Positions 9,401-16,176 of a stretch of DNA of 33,793 bases are shown piece by piece. The stretch is from Clostridiales bacterium. GTDB lineage: Bacteria; Bacillota; Clostridia; Oscillospirales; Oscillospiraceae. How positions within the stretch are numbered: position 1 is the stretch's first letter; each line of letters opens with the position of its first letter. The notes beneath the pieces were generated by a model. The model saw only the letters and a list, made by a program, of their open reading frames with translations. It did no database searches and was not told the origin of the DNA. Location: the NCBI GenBank assembly GCA_019420945.1, contig JAHZGF010000025.1, forward strand, positions 1 through 33,793, written 5' to 3'. A program made the position numbers and the translations under genes.

Positions 9401-9467
9401 GGGTGCCGATGGGCAGCATGCCCAGGGTGAGCACCAGAGCCAGGAGCAAAGAAAGCAGTCGTTTCAT
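3438..9467 (-). CDS. giant SpaA-like surface adhesin with 16 Cna-B-type repeats
   Basis: This 2009-residue secreted protein starts at ATG 9467 after AAAGGAGGG. Residues 1-24 are a signal peptide (MKRLLSLLLALV to TLA). Residues 30-340 resemble a Cys-Gln thioester adhesin head (AYCVNP with Cys77, and ATKMALWCY near 135-143). An acidic PEEPGEPG linker follows, then I count 16 Cna-B/SpaA-type domains of about 80-110 residues. Each starts with a strand such as LxIxKxD and ends with an xFxN strand, the Lys and Asn of intramolecular isopeptide bonds. A non-repeat domain and the end TTLPKTGY follow. The LPKTG motif is at the very C-terminus with no hydrophobic anchor or basic tail. The preceding sortase gene is the likely partner. 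It probably makes cell-cell or host contact that aids mating. Confidence 0.9.
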   Translation of the reverse strand: MKRLLSLLLALVLTLGMLPIGTLAASSEEEALGEINIYNGNYELGYLSINGAVQKQKYTYYNYQRADGTTQEIPAYCVNPDQYGVPQTVGPGQSIKYLANEKTKDPKIVSIVFNGYPHKSLGELGLDNKYQAYYATKMALWCYIIPGWDINSLKVAPGLSGTELTIGNKILAAAKLIYQRGMQYYQTYDTEPKLTASPDQEEAYLVNIDGETYLQQVFTVESTTWVDKLKVSVAFADPSSVPSGTKIVDEDNNPVTELTVKDVGGTFASTFKVLYPADSVEGESGSVQIKLSADLYHYVAFYATCAQKDQYGNLQNYICDTASTRPMELTAVSKYTDTPDEGEPGEPEEPGEPGLKIIKLETGSETPLAGAVFSVTGPDGSPVGSFSTNSNGIIEIPLTQAGLYTVTEEIPPEYHLLPDKRTQQVMAKEGEVAEVTFWNAPYGELRVEKIDAATGDHLAGAKIQIKHIESGATYTGTTEAGGSFTFTQLKPGAYEIVELSAPEGWQKDPQTYTTTVVSGDTVSYILKNQANPGLKILKYDRKTYEVLSGVTFEIFRDGVSLGKFQTDAMGEIFLPDLQPGTYRAVEVDTGGDGHILDTTPQEVELKAGDGIKELVFFNDVKPGLKLVKIDSADPSKVIPNAVFEIKSVAGDYGPEEFTTDQNGEIDLSKLPAGAYVVMEKSCNGYVIDSAQRIIQLDPNEEAQFVFTNSIKPSLRLVKTSADGTPLAGVSFRIAKIEDGSHYLDRTTNAQGEILISDLEPGVYSIKETATVADHILEPTEHHVELFPGRTSTITLQNDKRPNLTIRKTDKDTGEPISGVTFTLNYGDGPTITTEPTGEDGTVTIENLLPGVYTVTEQSVPEGYILDTTPQQVTLEPNRDATVQFQNYKRPTLTIHKVDINGNALTGAIFEVKTKAGVKIGDFPVGPDGSITVENIHLDEGYYIVTEIQAPDGYILDSTPHEVYLRPGKTTEISIENEKKPGLTIKKIDSVTGNPLKGAKFELWVAKDNTEDGTYQKLDQNFYYTDENGEIYLDKLDTGWYKVVEVDPPTGYALRDPSEQTIYVDNDKAVELIFENTPLSALVVWKFDSVTGEALEGAVFQVRYLGGTSGTGGTVIGTYKTSANGSFTVTGLEAGTYVVEELASPNGHVIDTAPQTVFISGKEQDVVQLYFGNSPKGSLLIKKIDSETHEPLSDVEFMVTTADGTVVGDANGKFVTDSAGTILIEGIDPGTTLVVKETRAKTGYELDDTPQTATIKAGQTVTLEFRNAPQGCLLITKVDSVTRKPLSGVQFKIAGCNGCEYPAGTYTTDANGQIKLSHIPSGCYSITETKAAAGYLLNGTAQTVKVESGSCKEVTIANEPLGGLVIKKMDSVTKEPLSEVIFKVTTTDGAVVGTSNGEFRTDENGYITIPDLEPGGYVVQEVKAKEGYLLDNTPKTIQLKDHQTYTLEFFNQPKGNLIINKLDSVTKAPLEGVEFELTYSDGSYVDAEGGTLSSKGLYTTDENGQIILSGLTGTIVVTETKTIEGYTIHEETRTQTVVINPNDTQELTFYNDPVGGVEIIKVDEADITERLANATFEIRKMDDALVDTVTTDKYGRVFLPLEDGAYYAVEIEAPEDYKLDDTPHYFEVKDGKTSKLTVTNKAFSGILIHKTDSSTGKGIYGVTFLLYDANNNPVGQYTSDNQGYVYIENIETGRYYLRELENEGYILDNQRKTVYVKSGETTLVEWENTPIMGQIQIIKKSADDNPINALPAGTLLEGAVFEVYDKAGNVVDTIVSDYNGRAVSKLLPLGRYTIREVQAPDYYSINPTVLTAYLDYEGQIVTLEVEDNSVSTGVSIKKTGYAEVMPNQPIRYTITGIGNTSTVPLSSFYWRDTLPSQVQLSKVVTGTYNQQLSYKIVYKTNLKDSYQTLADSLSTTKNYVLEASPAALGLASNERVTEIMFVFGTVKGGFGQVETAYIHGNVVGGLANGSSIVNVADVGGVYNGQWVQAVSRWVTKVYAKTITTLPKTGY

Positions 9468-9481
9468 ATAGTTCCCTCCTT

Positions 9482-10282
9482 TTAAATTTCAGCCGCCTGC
9501 ACACACCAGCGATAAGTCGGCTGATCCATGACGCAGGTGACAAGGGTGATGATGTTGTCGTTGGTGGCGTCCAGTACCGATACCTGGGTACTGAGGATCT
9601 TCTGCACCGAGTACACCTCATAGGTGCGGGTGCCCAGCTTTGTGGTCAGAGTAATCGTATCACCTCCAGACAGCGTATGGATTTTGCCAAAGTGGTTATT
9701 CACACCTCTGTTATGGCCTGCGATTGCCACATTGCCATTCCAGATGCTGGTGTTCTCAAAATGTCCCGCCCCCGTAGCCAGGGCGGCGGCACTCGTTCCC
9801 TCGTTGACCTTAACCGTTAGGCCGATGGCGGGGATGGACAAGGTGGCGATATAGCCGCCGCTGTAATAGAGGGCATCCGTCACCGGCGTATAGGCCGTTA
9901 CGCTGCCGCTGGTGTCCACACTAGGCAAGGTCGGCACTGTGGAGGTATTCGGGATCGTGGTCGTCCCGGTGTTCGTCGAGGTGCTGTTTCCAGGGCCGGT
10001 ATAGATCTGCCCATCCCGGATCAGATTGGGCGTCAGCAGCTCGCCACTGCCCAGAACGTAGGAGGTGGGCGAGCCGAAGGCGGGCGGGATCAGGGCAGCA
10101 TTCTTACTGCGGTCGGTGTTGACCGGTGCTCCGGTGGTCACATAGATGGTGTCATCCGAGGTAGGCCTGCCAAAGAGCGGATTGTCCGGCGCATCAAAGG
10201 AATACTCCAGCGCATTGGCGGGCAGCATGGTGGCCCCTGTCAGGCAGCAGGCGGCAAGCAGCGTGGCAAGCAGTTTCTTCAT
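9482..10282 (-). CDS. sortase-family transpeptidase
   Basis: This 266-residue exported sortase carries the full catalytic triad: His190 in AGHNRG, Cys250 in TLVTC and Arg258 in YRWCVQA. The TLVTC motif is usual for sortases, and the class (B or D type) is not certain. I start it at ATG 10282, one base after the stop of the upstream gene and behind a GGGGG ribosome site; a longer upstream reading is only the 3' end of that gene. The N-terminus is a signal peptide (MKKLLATLL to ANA). It also contains LAACC, which could act as a lipobox, so a lipid anchor is possible. Residues 25-130 are a Ser/Thr/Pro-rich spacer. It sits directly before the LPKTG adhesin gene, its probable substrate. Confidence 0.88.
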   Translation of the reverse strand: MKKLLATLLAACCLTGATMLPANALEYSFDAPDNPLFGRPTSDDTIYVTTGAPVNTDRSKNAALIPPAFGSPTSYVLGSGELLTPNLIRDGQIYTGPGNSTSTNTGTTTIPNTSTVPTLPSVDTSGSVTAYTPVTDALYYSGGYIATLSIPAIGLTVKVNEGTSAAALATGAGHFENTSIWNGNVAIAGHNRGVNNHFGKIHTLSGGDTITLTTKLGTRTYEVYSVQKILSTQVSVLDATNDNIITLVTCVMDQPTYRWCVQAAEI

Positions 10283-10283
10283 G

Positions 10284-11288
10284 TCATTCGTACCCCCGTT
10301 TCTTGTTGATGTAGTGTTTGTAGCCTTTCTGTCCAAAGTAACCAGCACAGCCCAGAGCGCCCACACCCAGAGGAATCAGCAGCCATTTCCAGTCAAAGGA
10401 AAACGGGGCGGACTGCGGGATGTCGATGGCATCATCAGCGTCCTCACCGGCAGATGCGGAGTCGCCGCTGGAAAACACCGCCGTATAGGTAATCACATCG
10501 GTGCTCACCCTGGTGACCTCTCCCACATAGTTTGCCGTAACCACATAGCCGGTGGCGTATTTGCTGGTGGCCGTGCCGGTATAGGTGGCGGTGGCGGTAT
10601 AGCGCAGGGCCATATCATATCCGTCGCTCTGGGTGGTTGCGGCCTCCTGCCACTGCACATCGGCCAGCGCCAACGTCCGGCCACTGTCTGTAATGCTCTT
10701 GGGGATCAGGGATACATCTGCCCCGGACAGGTTGGGATAGGTGCGGGTGGCCGACACGGTGCGGCTGCTGCTCTTGTAGCCTGCGGCCTCCACAGTGATG
10801 GTGGTGTGATCCAGGGAGAGAACACCCTGATAGCCGTCCTCGGTCTGTACCTCCAGCTCCGGCTCCAGCATGGCCAGAATCTTTTCCATGTCCTGGGTAT
10901 CGGAATCCAGGGTCAGAACCTCCACATAGTCCTGAGTATCACTCTCAATCTGTGCCTGCTTCAGTACATCCAGCAGCGTGTAGACCTTTCCCTCACGCTC
11001 AAAGTCCTCGGTGGGAATATTGGACGGGTCATCCTGAGAGGTAAGATAGTAAATTTTCTCAATGCGGGTCACCCCGTTTTCTTCGCTTTGCTTCACCTCA
11101 GCGGGATAGAGCGGTACCCGATCAGGTGTGGGGATTGGCTCCGCTATCCCTTCGGTGGCGGGAGATGCGGTGTTGCCCCCCTCCGCTGCCTGGGGCATTT
11201 CGGTAGGCGCTGCTGCCGCAAATGCAGTGGTCATGACGCCGCAGAGAAGCAGCGTCATAGCACACAGGGTGCAAAAGATACGCTTCAT
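10284..11288 (-). CDS. membrane-anchored surface protein of unknown function
   Basis: This 334-residue protein has a signal peptide (MKRIFCTLCAM to AFA, about residues 1-24), an extracellular body and a single membrane segment near the end (KWLLIPLGVGALGCAGYF) followed by a basic tail (KKRGYE). It is therefore a type I membrane protein facing outward. The middle contains acidic and Thr-rich stretches and no motif I recognise. It overlaps pcfB by ATGA and is one base from the sortase, so it belongs to the same translation-coupled surface module. A mating-contact or adhesin-presenting role is inferred from position only. Confidence 0.8.
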   Translation of the reverse strand: MKRIFCTLCAMTLLLCGVMTTAFAAAAPTEMPQAAEGGNTASPATEGIAEPIPTPDRVPLYPAEVKQSEENGVTRIEKIYYLTSQDDPSNIPTEDFEREGKVYTLLDVLKQAQIESDTQDYVEVLTLDSDTQDMEKILAMLEPELEVQTEDGYQGVLSLDHTTITVEAAGYKSSSRTVSATRTYPNLSGADVSLIPKSITDSGRTLALADVQWQEAATTQSDGYDMALRYTATATYTGTATSKYATGYVVTANYVGEVTRVSTDVITYTAVFSSGDSASAGEDADDAIDIPQSAPFSFDWKWLLIPLGVGALGCAGYFGQKGYKHYINKKRGYE

Positions 11289-11923
11289 CGTTCCAGTCCT
11301 CCTTTTGTTTTTTTGCCGTTCTTGGCGTGGTGAAAAACGGGAGCGCCCTTTTCACGCTGGGGCTGTCCCTCTTCACGCTGCGCCTGCTGCGCTTTGATTT
11401 CTTCCATCTTTTTGCGCACGGAGGGGCGCTGCTTGGGGTCACTGGTCATAGTCTCGGTAGCTGCTTTCGTATCTGTCCCGTATTCTCTGGATTTTTCGCC
11501 GGATGGAACACGGGACACCTCTTTTTTTGCAGACTCGTCCTCCTGGCGGGTGGGAACGGCAATACCCATTCGCTCCAGGATGCGATTGATCTGCCGGGCG
11601 TCCTTGGCCTTTGCCATGATCTCCACCGTGCCGGTTTTTTCCGCCTTGTTGATGATCGGATAGTACAACACCCCGTACTGGGTGCTCTCCTTTTTGAACG
11701 CAGCCAAGTCCTGCTCGTTAATGGAGAAGATGGTCAGCTCCTCACGATCCTGGATCAGCCGCTTCAACGTGGTTTTACCGGAAACCTTCTGGTTATCGTT
11801 GGCAAGGGCAATCAGCAGCGCCGCCAGATTCTTGGCTCCCAGTCCCGCCAGCTTGAGGGCGCTCTCGGTAATCTGAATTCCTTCCCGTACCATCAGATCA
11901 GCGGTTTCTCCGCTGGTACTCAT
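11285..11923 (-). CDS. pcfB: PcfB-family conjugation accessory protein
   Basis: This 212-residue protein matches PcfB-type accessory factors, named after the pCF10 protein that links relaxase and coupling protein. The recognisable core is residues 1-130, with the segment GAKNLAALLIAL and the later IFSINEQDLAAFKKEA-like region; a charged low-complexity tail follows (about 145-212). The start at ATG 11923 has AAGGAGG 8 bases upstream, and a longer upstream frame is only relaxase sequence. It overlaps the relaxase end by 26 bases and the next gene by ATGA. It ends in Glu-Arg like the upstream accessory proteins. Confidence 0.8.
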   Translation of the reverse strand: MSTSGETADLMVREGIQITESALKLAGLGAKNLAALLIALANDNQKVSGKTTLKRLIQDREELTIFSINEQDLAAFKKESTQYGVLYYPIINKAEKTGTVEIMAKAKDARQINRILERMGIAVPTRQEDESAKKEVSRVPSGEKSREYGTDTKAATETMTSDPKQRPSVRKKMEEIKAQQAQREEGQPQREKGAPVFHHAKNGKKTKGGLER

Positions 11924-13247
11924 GTCTGATAACCTCCTTCTGATTTTGTGATTTGTTTTCCTCGAACTCCCGTAAGTTCTGCTGAATACCGGGAACCTGC
12001 TGTTCGATTCGTTTGCAGAGTGCTCGCTCCTTCCGCAGCTGCCGCAAGGAGGCGGTCTGGCGGTCAATCTCACGGGTGAGTTCTTCTTTGATTTTCTCAT
12101 CGTTTTCATACCTCCTTTTTGCGTAGAGCGGTTGTCGGTGTTCTGTCCGCTGCTGGATCTCCCGCTCGATTTGCGCCTGATGCTCCATAAGCTGTTCCAC
12201 GGTGGAAATACCATGCTCATGGAGATATAAAAATTGCGCCTGATAGCGTTCCAGACGGAGCACCTCACGACGCATTTCATAAGAGATTCTTTTTCGGGTC
12301 GGTCTTCTGTACCGGCGCAGCAGATAAACGTATCTGAGGTACAGCGCATAAAAGCCGGTGATCTTCTTTTTACGGACAGTTTTCCAGGAGCCGGAGAAAC
12401 GATAGCGCCGAACCGGAAGCGGTTGATAGGCCACAACACGGCCTTCCAAAATGGCCCGCTGCTGCTCCTGGATGCGCCGCTTGATGTCCTCCACGGTGTA
12501 CCCTTCGCCCAGCCGATCCAGACGGAAATTTCGCTTTGCTCCGGGTGGGCAAACAGTCAGATATTTGCGGTTGGGATTCCGGGAAACTGTGTACCCTTTT
12601 TTCTCCAACAGGTTGAGAAAGTCAGGGAAAGTGAAGCTATCACCGATCACCAGATCTACCTCATCTCGGAGCATTTGAGAGAGGGTCGGTTTTCCTTCCT
12701 GCTGGGCCTTCCATACCGCATAGTGTTCTCCTTTGCCTTTGGGGTCGATCACCTTCAAGTGGTGTTCTGCACACAGCTCATCAGAAATCCTGCGGATCTC
12801 CTGAAAGTAGTGTTGATAGGAGGAGTGATATTTTCTCCCGTCTATGAGGGAAACAGAATTGACGATGATGTGATTGTGCAGATGGGCTTTATCCAGGTGT
12901 GTCCCTATCACAGCTTCAAAGCGGTCGTCCAAAAGTCGCTTGCAAAACTCCAGGCCAATGTTGTGGGCCTGCTCTGGTGTGACCTCCCCAGGTACAAAGG
13001 ACTGAATAATATGAAACCCCTGTACTCCATCCGTTTTTCCAAACCGGATTTTTGTGTTCATCATTTCATCATAAACCGATTCCGGGGTCGAACAGTTGAT
13101 AGCGGAGACAAAGAAACTTTGCTCCGTTTTTTCAGGGTTGGTGATGTAAGTAATATCCGTTGCCAAGTGGGTTTTCTCACTGTTGGTCACATAGTTCAGG
13201 CGGGCGGACAATTGATGCTTGATGGAAAGAATCTTTGTAACGCCCAT
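11898..13247 (-). CDS. relaxase/mobilisation nuclease (MOBP type)
   Basis: This 449-residue relaxase nicks at oriT and leads the strand into the recipient. The metal-binding triad is complete: HLDKAHLHNH, with His117, Asp119, His122, His124 and His126. Tyr19 in LNYVTN is the probable nucleophile in motif I. The region HIIQSFVPGEVTPEQAHNIG is typical of the Relaxase/Mob nuclease domain (Pfam 03432 type). The C-terminal third is very basic with predicted coiled coil (LERYQAQFL onward). I start it at ATG 13247, two bases after the mobC stop; upstream residues in the same frame are mobC shadow. The hairpin-rich stretch upstream of mobC is the likely target. Confidence 0.92.
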   Translation of the reverse strand: MGVTKILSIKHQLSARLNYVTNSEKTHLATDITYITNPEKTEQSFFVSAINCSTPESVYDEMMNTKIRFGKTDGVQGFHIIQSFVPGEVTPEQAHNIGLEFCKRLLDDRFEAVIGTHLDKAHLHNHIIVNSVSLIDGRKYHSSYQHYFQEIRRISDELCAEHHLKVIDPKGKGEHYAVWKAQQEGKPTLSQMLRDEVDLVIGDSFTFPDFLNLLEKKGYTVSRNPNRKYLTVCPPGAKRNFRLDRLGEGYTVEDIKRRIQEQQRAILEGRVVAYQPLPVRRYRFSGSWKTVRKKKITGFYALYLRYVYLLRRYRRPTRKRISYEMRREVLRLERYQAQFLYLHEHGISTVEQLMEHQAQIEREIQQRTEHRQPLYAKRRYENDEKIKEELTREIDRQTASLRQLRKERALCKRIEQQVPGIQQNLREFEENKSQNQKEVIRHEYQRRNR

Positions 13248-13248
13248 A

Positions 13249-13554
13249 TCACAGTTCCTTGATCTTGGCCCAAATATCGTCCAATTTGGAGTAGATCTCC
13301 GCAAGCTCCTCGGAGCGCACAAAGTGCCGTGCGTTGGACACACGGGCAATCTGGTTGATGTTATCGCTGGCGGATTTCAGCAGCCGCAGCAGCTCCGCCA
13401 ACTCCCGCGGCGGTTTCGCCTTAATCGTCTCGCCCATAATGAGTTTGCGAATAAACGCTTCCTTGGAAAGGCCGGATGAATGCGCCTGCAACGTGAGATA
13501 TTGATTCTCCGTCTGATTCACACGGACAGATAGTTTGATCGGACGGTTTCGCAT
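13249..13554 (-). CDS. mobC: MobC-type relaxosome accessory protein
   Basis: This 101-residue protein resembles plasmid mobilisation relaxosome proteins: a ribbon-helix-helix-like N-terminus (RPIKLSVRVNQTENQYL), the motif SGLSKEAFIRKLI, and the MobC signature LKSASDNINQIARVSNA. It would bind near oriT and help the relaxase open the strand. ATG 13554 has an AAAGGAGG site 7 bases upstream. Its stop lies one base before the relaxase ATG (TGATATG), so translation is coupled. The candidate oriT hairpins begin about 27 bases upstream. Confidence 0.87.
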   Translation of the reverse strand: MRNRPIKLSVRVNQTENQYLTLQAHSSGLSKEAFIRKLIMGETIKAKPPRELAELLRLLKSASDNINQIARVSNARHFVRSEELAEIYSKLDDIWAKIKEL

Positions 13555-13580
13555 GAAAGCCTCCTTTCTAAACGGGGGTA

Positions 13581-13658
13581 TTAGGGGGTGCTCCCCCCTA
13601 ACAAGCTGCATTTGGCCGTCCAAATGCGATGCTTGCGGAAAGAGCGGCAAAGCCGCTC
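13581..13658. other. candidate origin of transfer (oriT)
   Basis: Three inverted repeats are packed into 78 bases in front of mobC and the relaxase: TTAGGGGG (13581-13588) with CCCCCTAA (13594-13601); GCATTTGG (13608-13615) with CCAAATGC (13620-13627) around a CCGT loop; and GAGCGGC (13642-13648) with GCCGCTC (13652-13658) around AAA. None is followed by a T-run, so they are not simple terminators. Hairpins of this sort next to mobC/relaxase genes usually mark oriT. I cannot place the nick site. Confidence 0.55.
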
Positions 13659-13684
13659 CTTCCCCCGGTACCTTCCCGAAAAAA

Positions 13685-14647
13685 CTACCGCTCCTCTCCC
13701 CCACGGGTTTTAACCCGGCCTGCGATTCCTTTCTGAATCTGCAAATAGTCGTTGTAATCCTTCCCCTTAGGCGGGGGATTGTCCAACACCTGATACCCGT
13801 GCAGACACTGTTGAAGGGCCTGCGCTGCTTCCCGACCACGCTCATCGTTGTCCAGGCACAAAATGATTTTTTGAATGCCCGGATTGTGCTGGAGATAGGT
13901 TTCCAATGCCAGCGGTGGTTTTAGCTCTGCGCCGGCCTTGGGACGATAAATTCCAGACAGGGACAGGCAGTTGGCACTTCGCCAATTCTGCCCCTTCCGT
14001 TTTAAGATGCTGAGATAGGAAAGAGCGTCAATGGCGCTTTCAAAAACACACACGCTCTCCCGGTTGTTGGCTTGCAGCGGCATACAGAATGAATACCGTT
14101 TATCGCTTCCGGCCACCTCACCAACAAAGGTTGAGTGAGACAACGTACCACGCAAGGAGGCATATTTTGCCGTGCCATTTTCAAAGCCCACAAACACGCA
14201 ATTATGCCGTTTGGCGTCCTCATAAAGTTGACCCGATTTAATGCAGTGATTGATGATCTCGGCATCAATTCCCCTGGCGCACAAATAGGCAAACACTCGT
14301 TTGGTATCGGGATTTCGTTCCGGCAGCTGGAAGTCGGGACGAGGTTTAGGAGGCGGTTTTGATACAGGCCGGGAAGAAAGCTGGGGCTGCTCACCGAGGA
14401 TCATTCCAACCGCCTCCGGCAGTTTGCAGCCACACACTTTGACCAGATAATCCAGGGCGGTAGAGCCTCCAATATTGCGGCTCCACCAGCACCATTTTCC
14501 GTTGGAGATTTTCAGTGAGTCATGGGTTTTTGTGCAGTAAGTTCCGCCGCTCACATGAACCAATTCTCCGGGGTCGTGGCGTTGTAAGTAAGTCAGCAAA
14601 TCTACTTGCCGAGCCTGCTGGATTTGTTCTTTTGTGTAGTACGGCAC
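13685..14647 (-). CDS. DUF3991/TOPRIM primase-like protein
   Basis: This 320-residue protein has an N-terminal zinc-finger-like and DUF3991-type region (CTKTHDSLKISNGKWCWWSRNIGGSTALDYL, about residues 38-68) followed by a TOPRIM domain. The TOPRIM Glu is in VCVFESAIDALSYL (about 200) and the acidic pair is in ILCLDNDERGREA (about 262). Such proteins prime the transferred strand in the recipient or during replication. The start is GTG at 14647 with AGGAGGTGA 6 bases upstream. It is followed by the candidate oriT and mobC. The protein ends in Glu-Glu-Arg. Confidence 0.87.
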   Translation of the reverse strand: MPYYTKEQIQQARQVDLLTYLQRHDPGELVHVSGGTYCTKTHDSLKISNGKWCWWSRNIGGSTALDYLVKVCGCKLPEAVGMILGEQPQLSSRPVSKPPPKPRPDFQLPERNPDTKRVFAYLCARGIDAEIINHCIKSGQLYEDAKRHNCVFVGFENGTAKYASLRGTLSHSTFVGEVAGSDKRYSFCMPLQANNRESVCVFESAIDALSYLSILKRKGQNWRSANCLSLSGIYRPKAGAELKPPLALETYLQHNPGIQKIILCLDNDERGREAAQALQQCLHGYQVLDNPPPKGKDYNDYLQIQKGIAGRVKTRGGEER

Positions 14648-14700
14648 TCAGTTCACCTCCTGGTTTCAGATTGATTTTTGAGGAAAGAGCGTGCGGCTAT

Positions 14701-15108
14701 TTAACGCTCCCGATCATACTTGATCCGATAAGCATAATGGTCTGCACTGTACCGCTTCAAATAGTCATTTTCCGTGGTTTGAGGGGAATCCAAATCAATG
14801 TTGGAAAGCCGGGGATCTTCCGGGCCGTCAAATAGTTTCTCCACCGGAATTACATCGATTTTTCCGCCGGTATGGAGCTGCCCGCCGAACGCTCCGGCGG
14901 GCGAATGAAAGCTCCGATCTCCGCATACCCACAGGAGTCGGGTACCCGCAGGAAGTTCTCCGGCGGGCTGCTTTAGTACGATCACGGAGCGAGGTTTCGC
15001 ACCGGCGACTTCATAATATCCCGCATACTCCGCTTTCTCATAAGCACGCACCATTTTGTCAAAATGGCGCTGCGGCCTGATGTAAAATAAACTCTCCTGA
15101 TAGCCCAT
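14701..15108 (-). CDS. conserved ICE protein of unknown function
   Basis: This 135-residue soluble protein has no motif I recognise. It starts at ATG 15108 behind GGTAGGTGA, 11 bases after the stop of the upstream gene, and ends in Asp-Arg-Glu-Arg. The middle has a beta-rich look (RSVIVLKQPAGELPAGTRLLWVCGD) and the end is charged. It lies between the DUF3848/YodL/DUF3846 protein and the primase, so a role in DNA processing or early establishment is possible but not shown. Confidence 0.7.
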   Translation of the reverse strand: MGYQESLFYIRPQRHFDKMVRAYEKAEYAGYYEVAGAKPRSVIVLKQPAGELPAGTRLLWVCGDRSFHSPAGAFGGQLHTGGKIDVIPVEKLFDGPEDPRLSNIDLDSPQTTENDYLKRYSADHYAYRIKYDRER

Positions 15109-15119
15109 TTTGACTTCAC

Positions 15120-16163
15120 CTACCGTTCCATTTCGTGAGGCTTGATGTCCTTTGCCACGATCTCATTGTTGCGCCGTACTAATTTCTGCGGATACTGAAA
15201 TTCCTTTTTGAACTGTTTCATCTGGTCAGGAGTCAGGCTAATAAATTCATCGCCTTTTGCGCCACAGATAAAGCAGGTTCCAACCAGTACATCCACCACT
15301 TTTCCAGCTTCATCTTTAAGGGCACGGTTTTGGGGAAGCGTGAGGAATTTGCCGTCCTCATTACAAACGAGCTGACAGCCACCCGGTAAGGAAAGTACCT
15401 CGATGTTGCCTCCAACCAACTGCTGCATATCTTTCAGAGTGTTGTTGACCAAAGTCGGTTTAGCCACCTTTCCAGGCTCCAGCAGCAGGACAGAAATTGC
15501 ATGGGTCATGTCCTGCGTTTTCTCTGGTTCAAAGTCAATTCTCTTGTATCCAAACTTCTCACAGAAATAAAACCCAGGCTCTACTGATTGGGAATGGATG
15601 ACATGAACAACATCCGATATAGTTAGTGGGCTTCCGGTATAGCCCTCCGGCGGATCGGAGTTAAACTTACAGTAAACGCCATCCAGAGTAGGACAGTCCA
15701 CGATGCCCTGAAAGACACGGTTGTAGATGCCGCTCTCTACTCGATCACTTCCCTGGAACTTCACAAGCTCCTCCGACGAACAAAAGGCAATCCGGTGTTG
15801 ATCTTTGTCTGGGTCAATTTGGTAGATGCAGATTTCCATAAAGCGGGGGGATTCTCTAAGTTCCCTTGCTGCACAGCTCTGGATCACATTAATCAAATCC
15901 TCATAGTTCCTATCCCTGTAATCGCTGTTTTGTAAGTCAGCATACACACTTGCAAGGGGGTGTTCGGAGTTTATGAGAGCTTTGGCGAGCATGGGAGGCA
16001 GATGGCCTTCGCACATGGTTGCCAGAATGTCCTCACGGACGCTGTACTCGTTGGCATGGTTTAGGATCTCTTTGGGCGTCTGAGATAACAGCCAGCTACG
16101 GTACTCGTCCTGCTCCTCCCGCATTTTGTAATACAGATCCAAATTGATCTGCGATTCGTTCAT
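15120..16163 (-). CDS. DUF3848-YodL-DUF3846-type polyvalent accessory protein
   Basis: This 347-residue protein appears to join three small domains typical of ICE and phage polyvalent proteins. Residues 5-75 (LYYKMREEQDEYRSWLL, then ILNHANEYSVREDIL) look like DUF3848. Residues 120-215 (VFQGIVDCPTLDGVYCKFN, then LTISDVVHVI and PGFYFCEKFGYKRI) look like YodL. Residues 220-330 (LLLEPGKVAKP, then VGGNIEVL, LPQNRAL and FICGAKGDEFISLT) look like DUF3846. ATG 16163 is chosen for its GGAGGTGA site; the longer upstream frame is the tail of the previous gene. Function is unknown; these domains have been linked by others to anti-defence or establishment roles. It ends in Met-Glu-Arg. Confidence 0.75.
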   Translation of the reverse strand: MNESQINLDLYYKMREEQDEYRSWLLSQTPKEILNHANEYSVREDILATMCEGHLPPMLAKALINSEHPLASVYADLQNSDYRDRNYEDLINVIQSCAARELRESPRFMEICIYQIDPDKDQHRIAFCSSEELVKFQGSDRVESGIYNRVFQGIVDCPTLDGVYCKFNSDPPEGYTGSPLTISDVVHVIHSQSVEPGFYFCEKFGYKRIDFEPEKTQDMTHAISVLLLEPGKVAKPTLVNNTLKDMQQLVGGNIEVLSLPGGCQLVCNEDGKFLTLPQNRALKDEAGKVVDVLVGTCFICGAKGDEFISLTPDQMKQFKKEFQYPQKLVRRNNEIVAKDIKPHEMER

Positions 16164-16176
16164 AAAGTCACCTCCA

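Noticed and set aside
13249..13845. Longer MobC reading frame
   Set aside because: The upstream part crosses the candidate oriT and primase end in another frame; ATG 13554 has a strong ribosome site and the family start.
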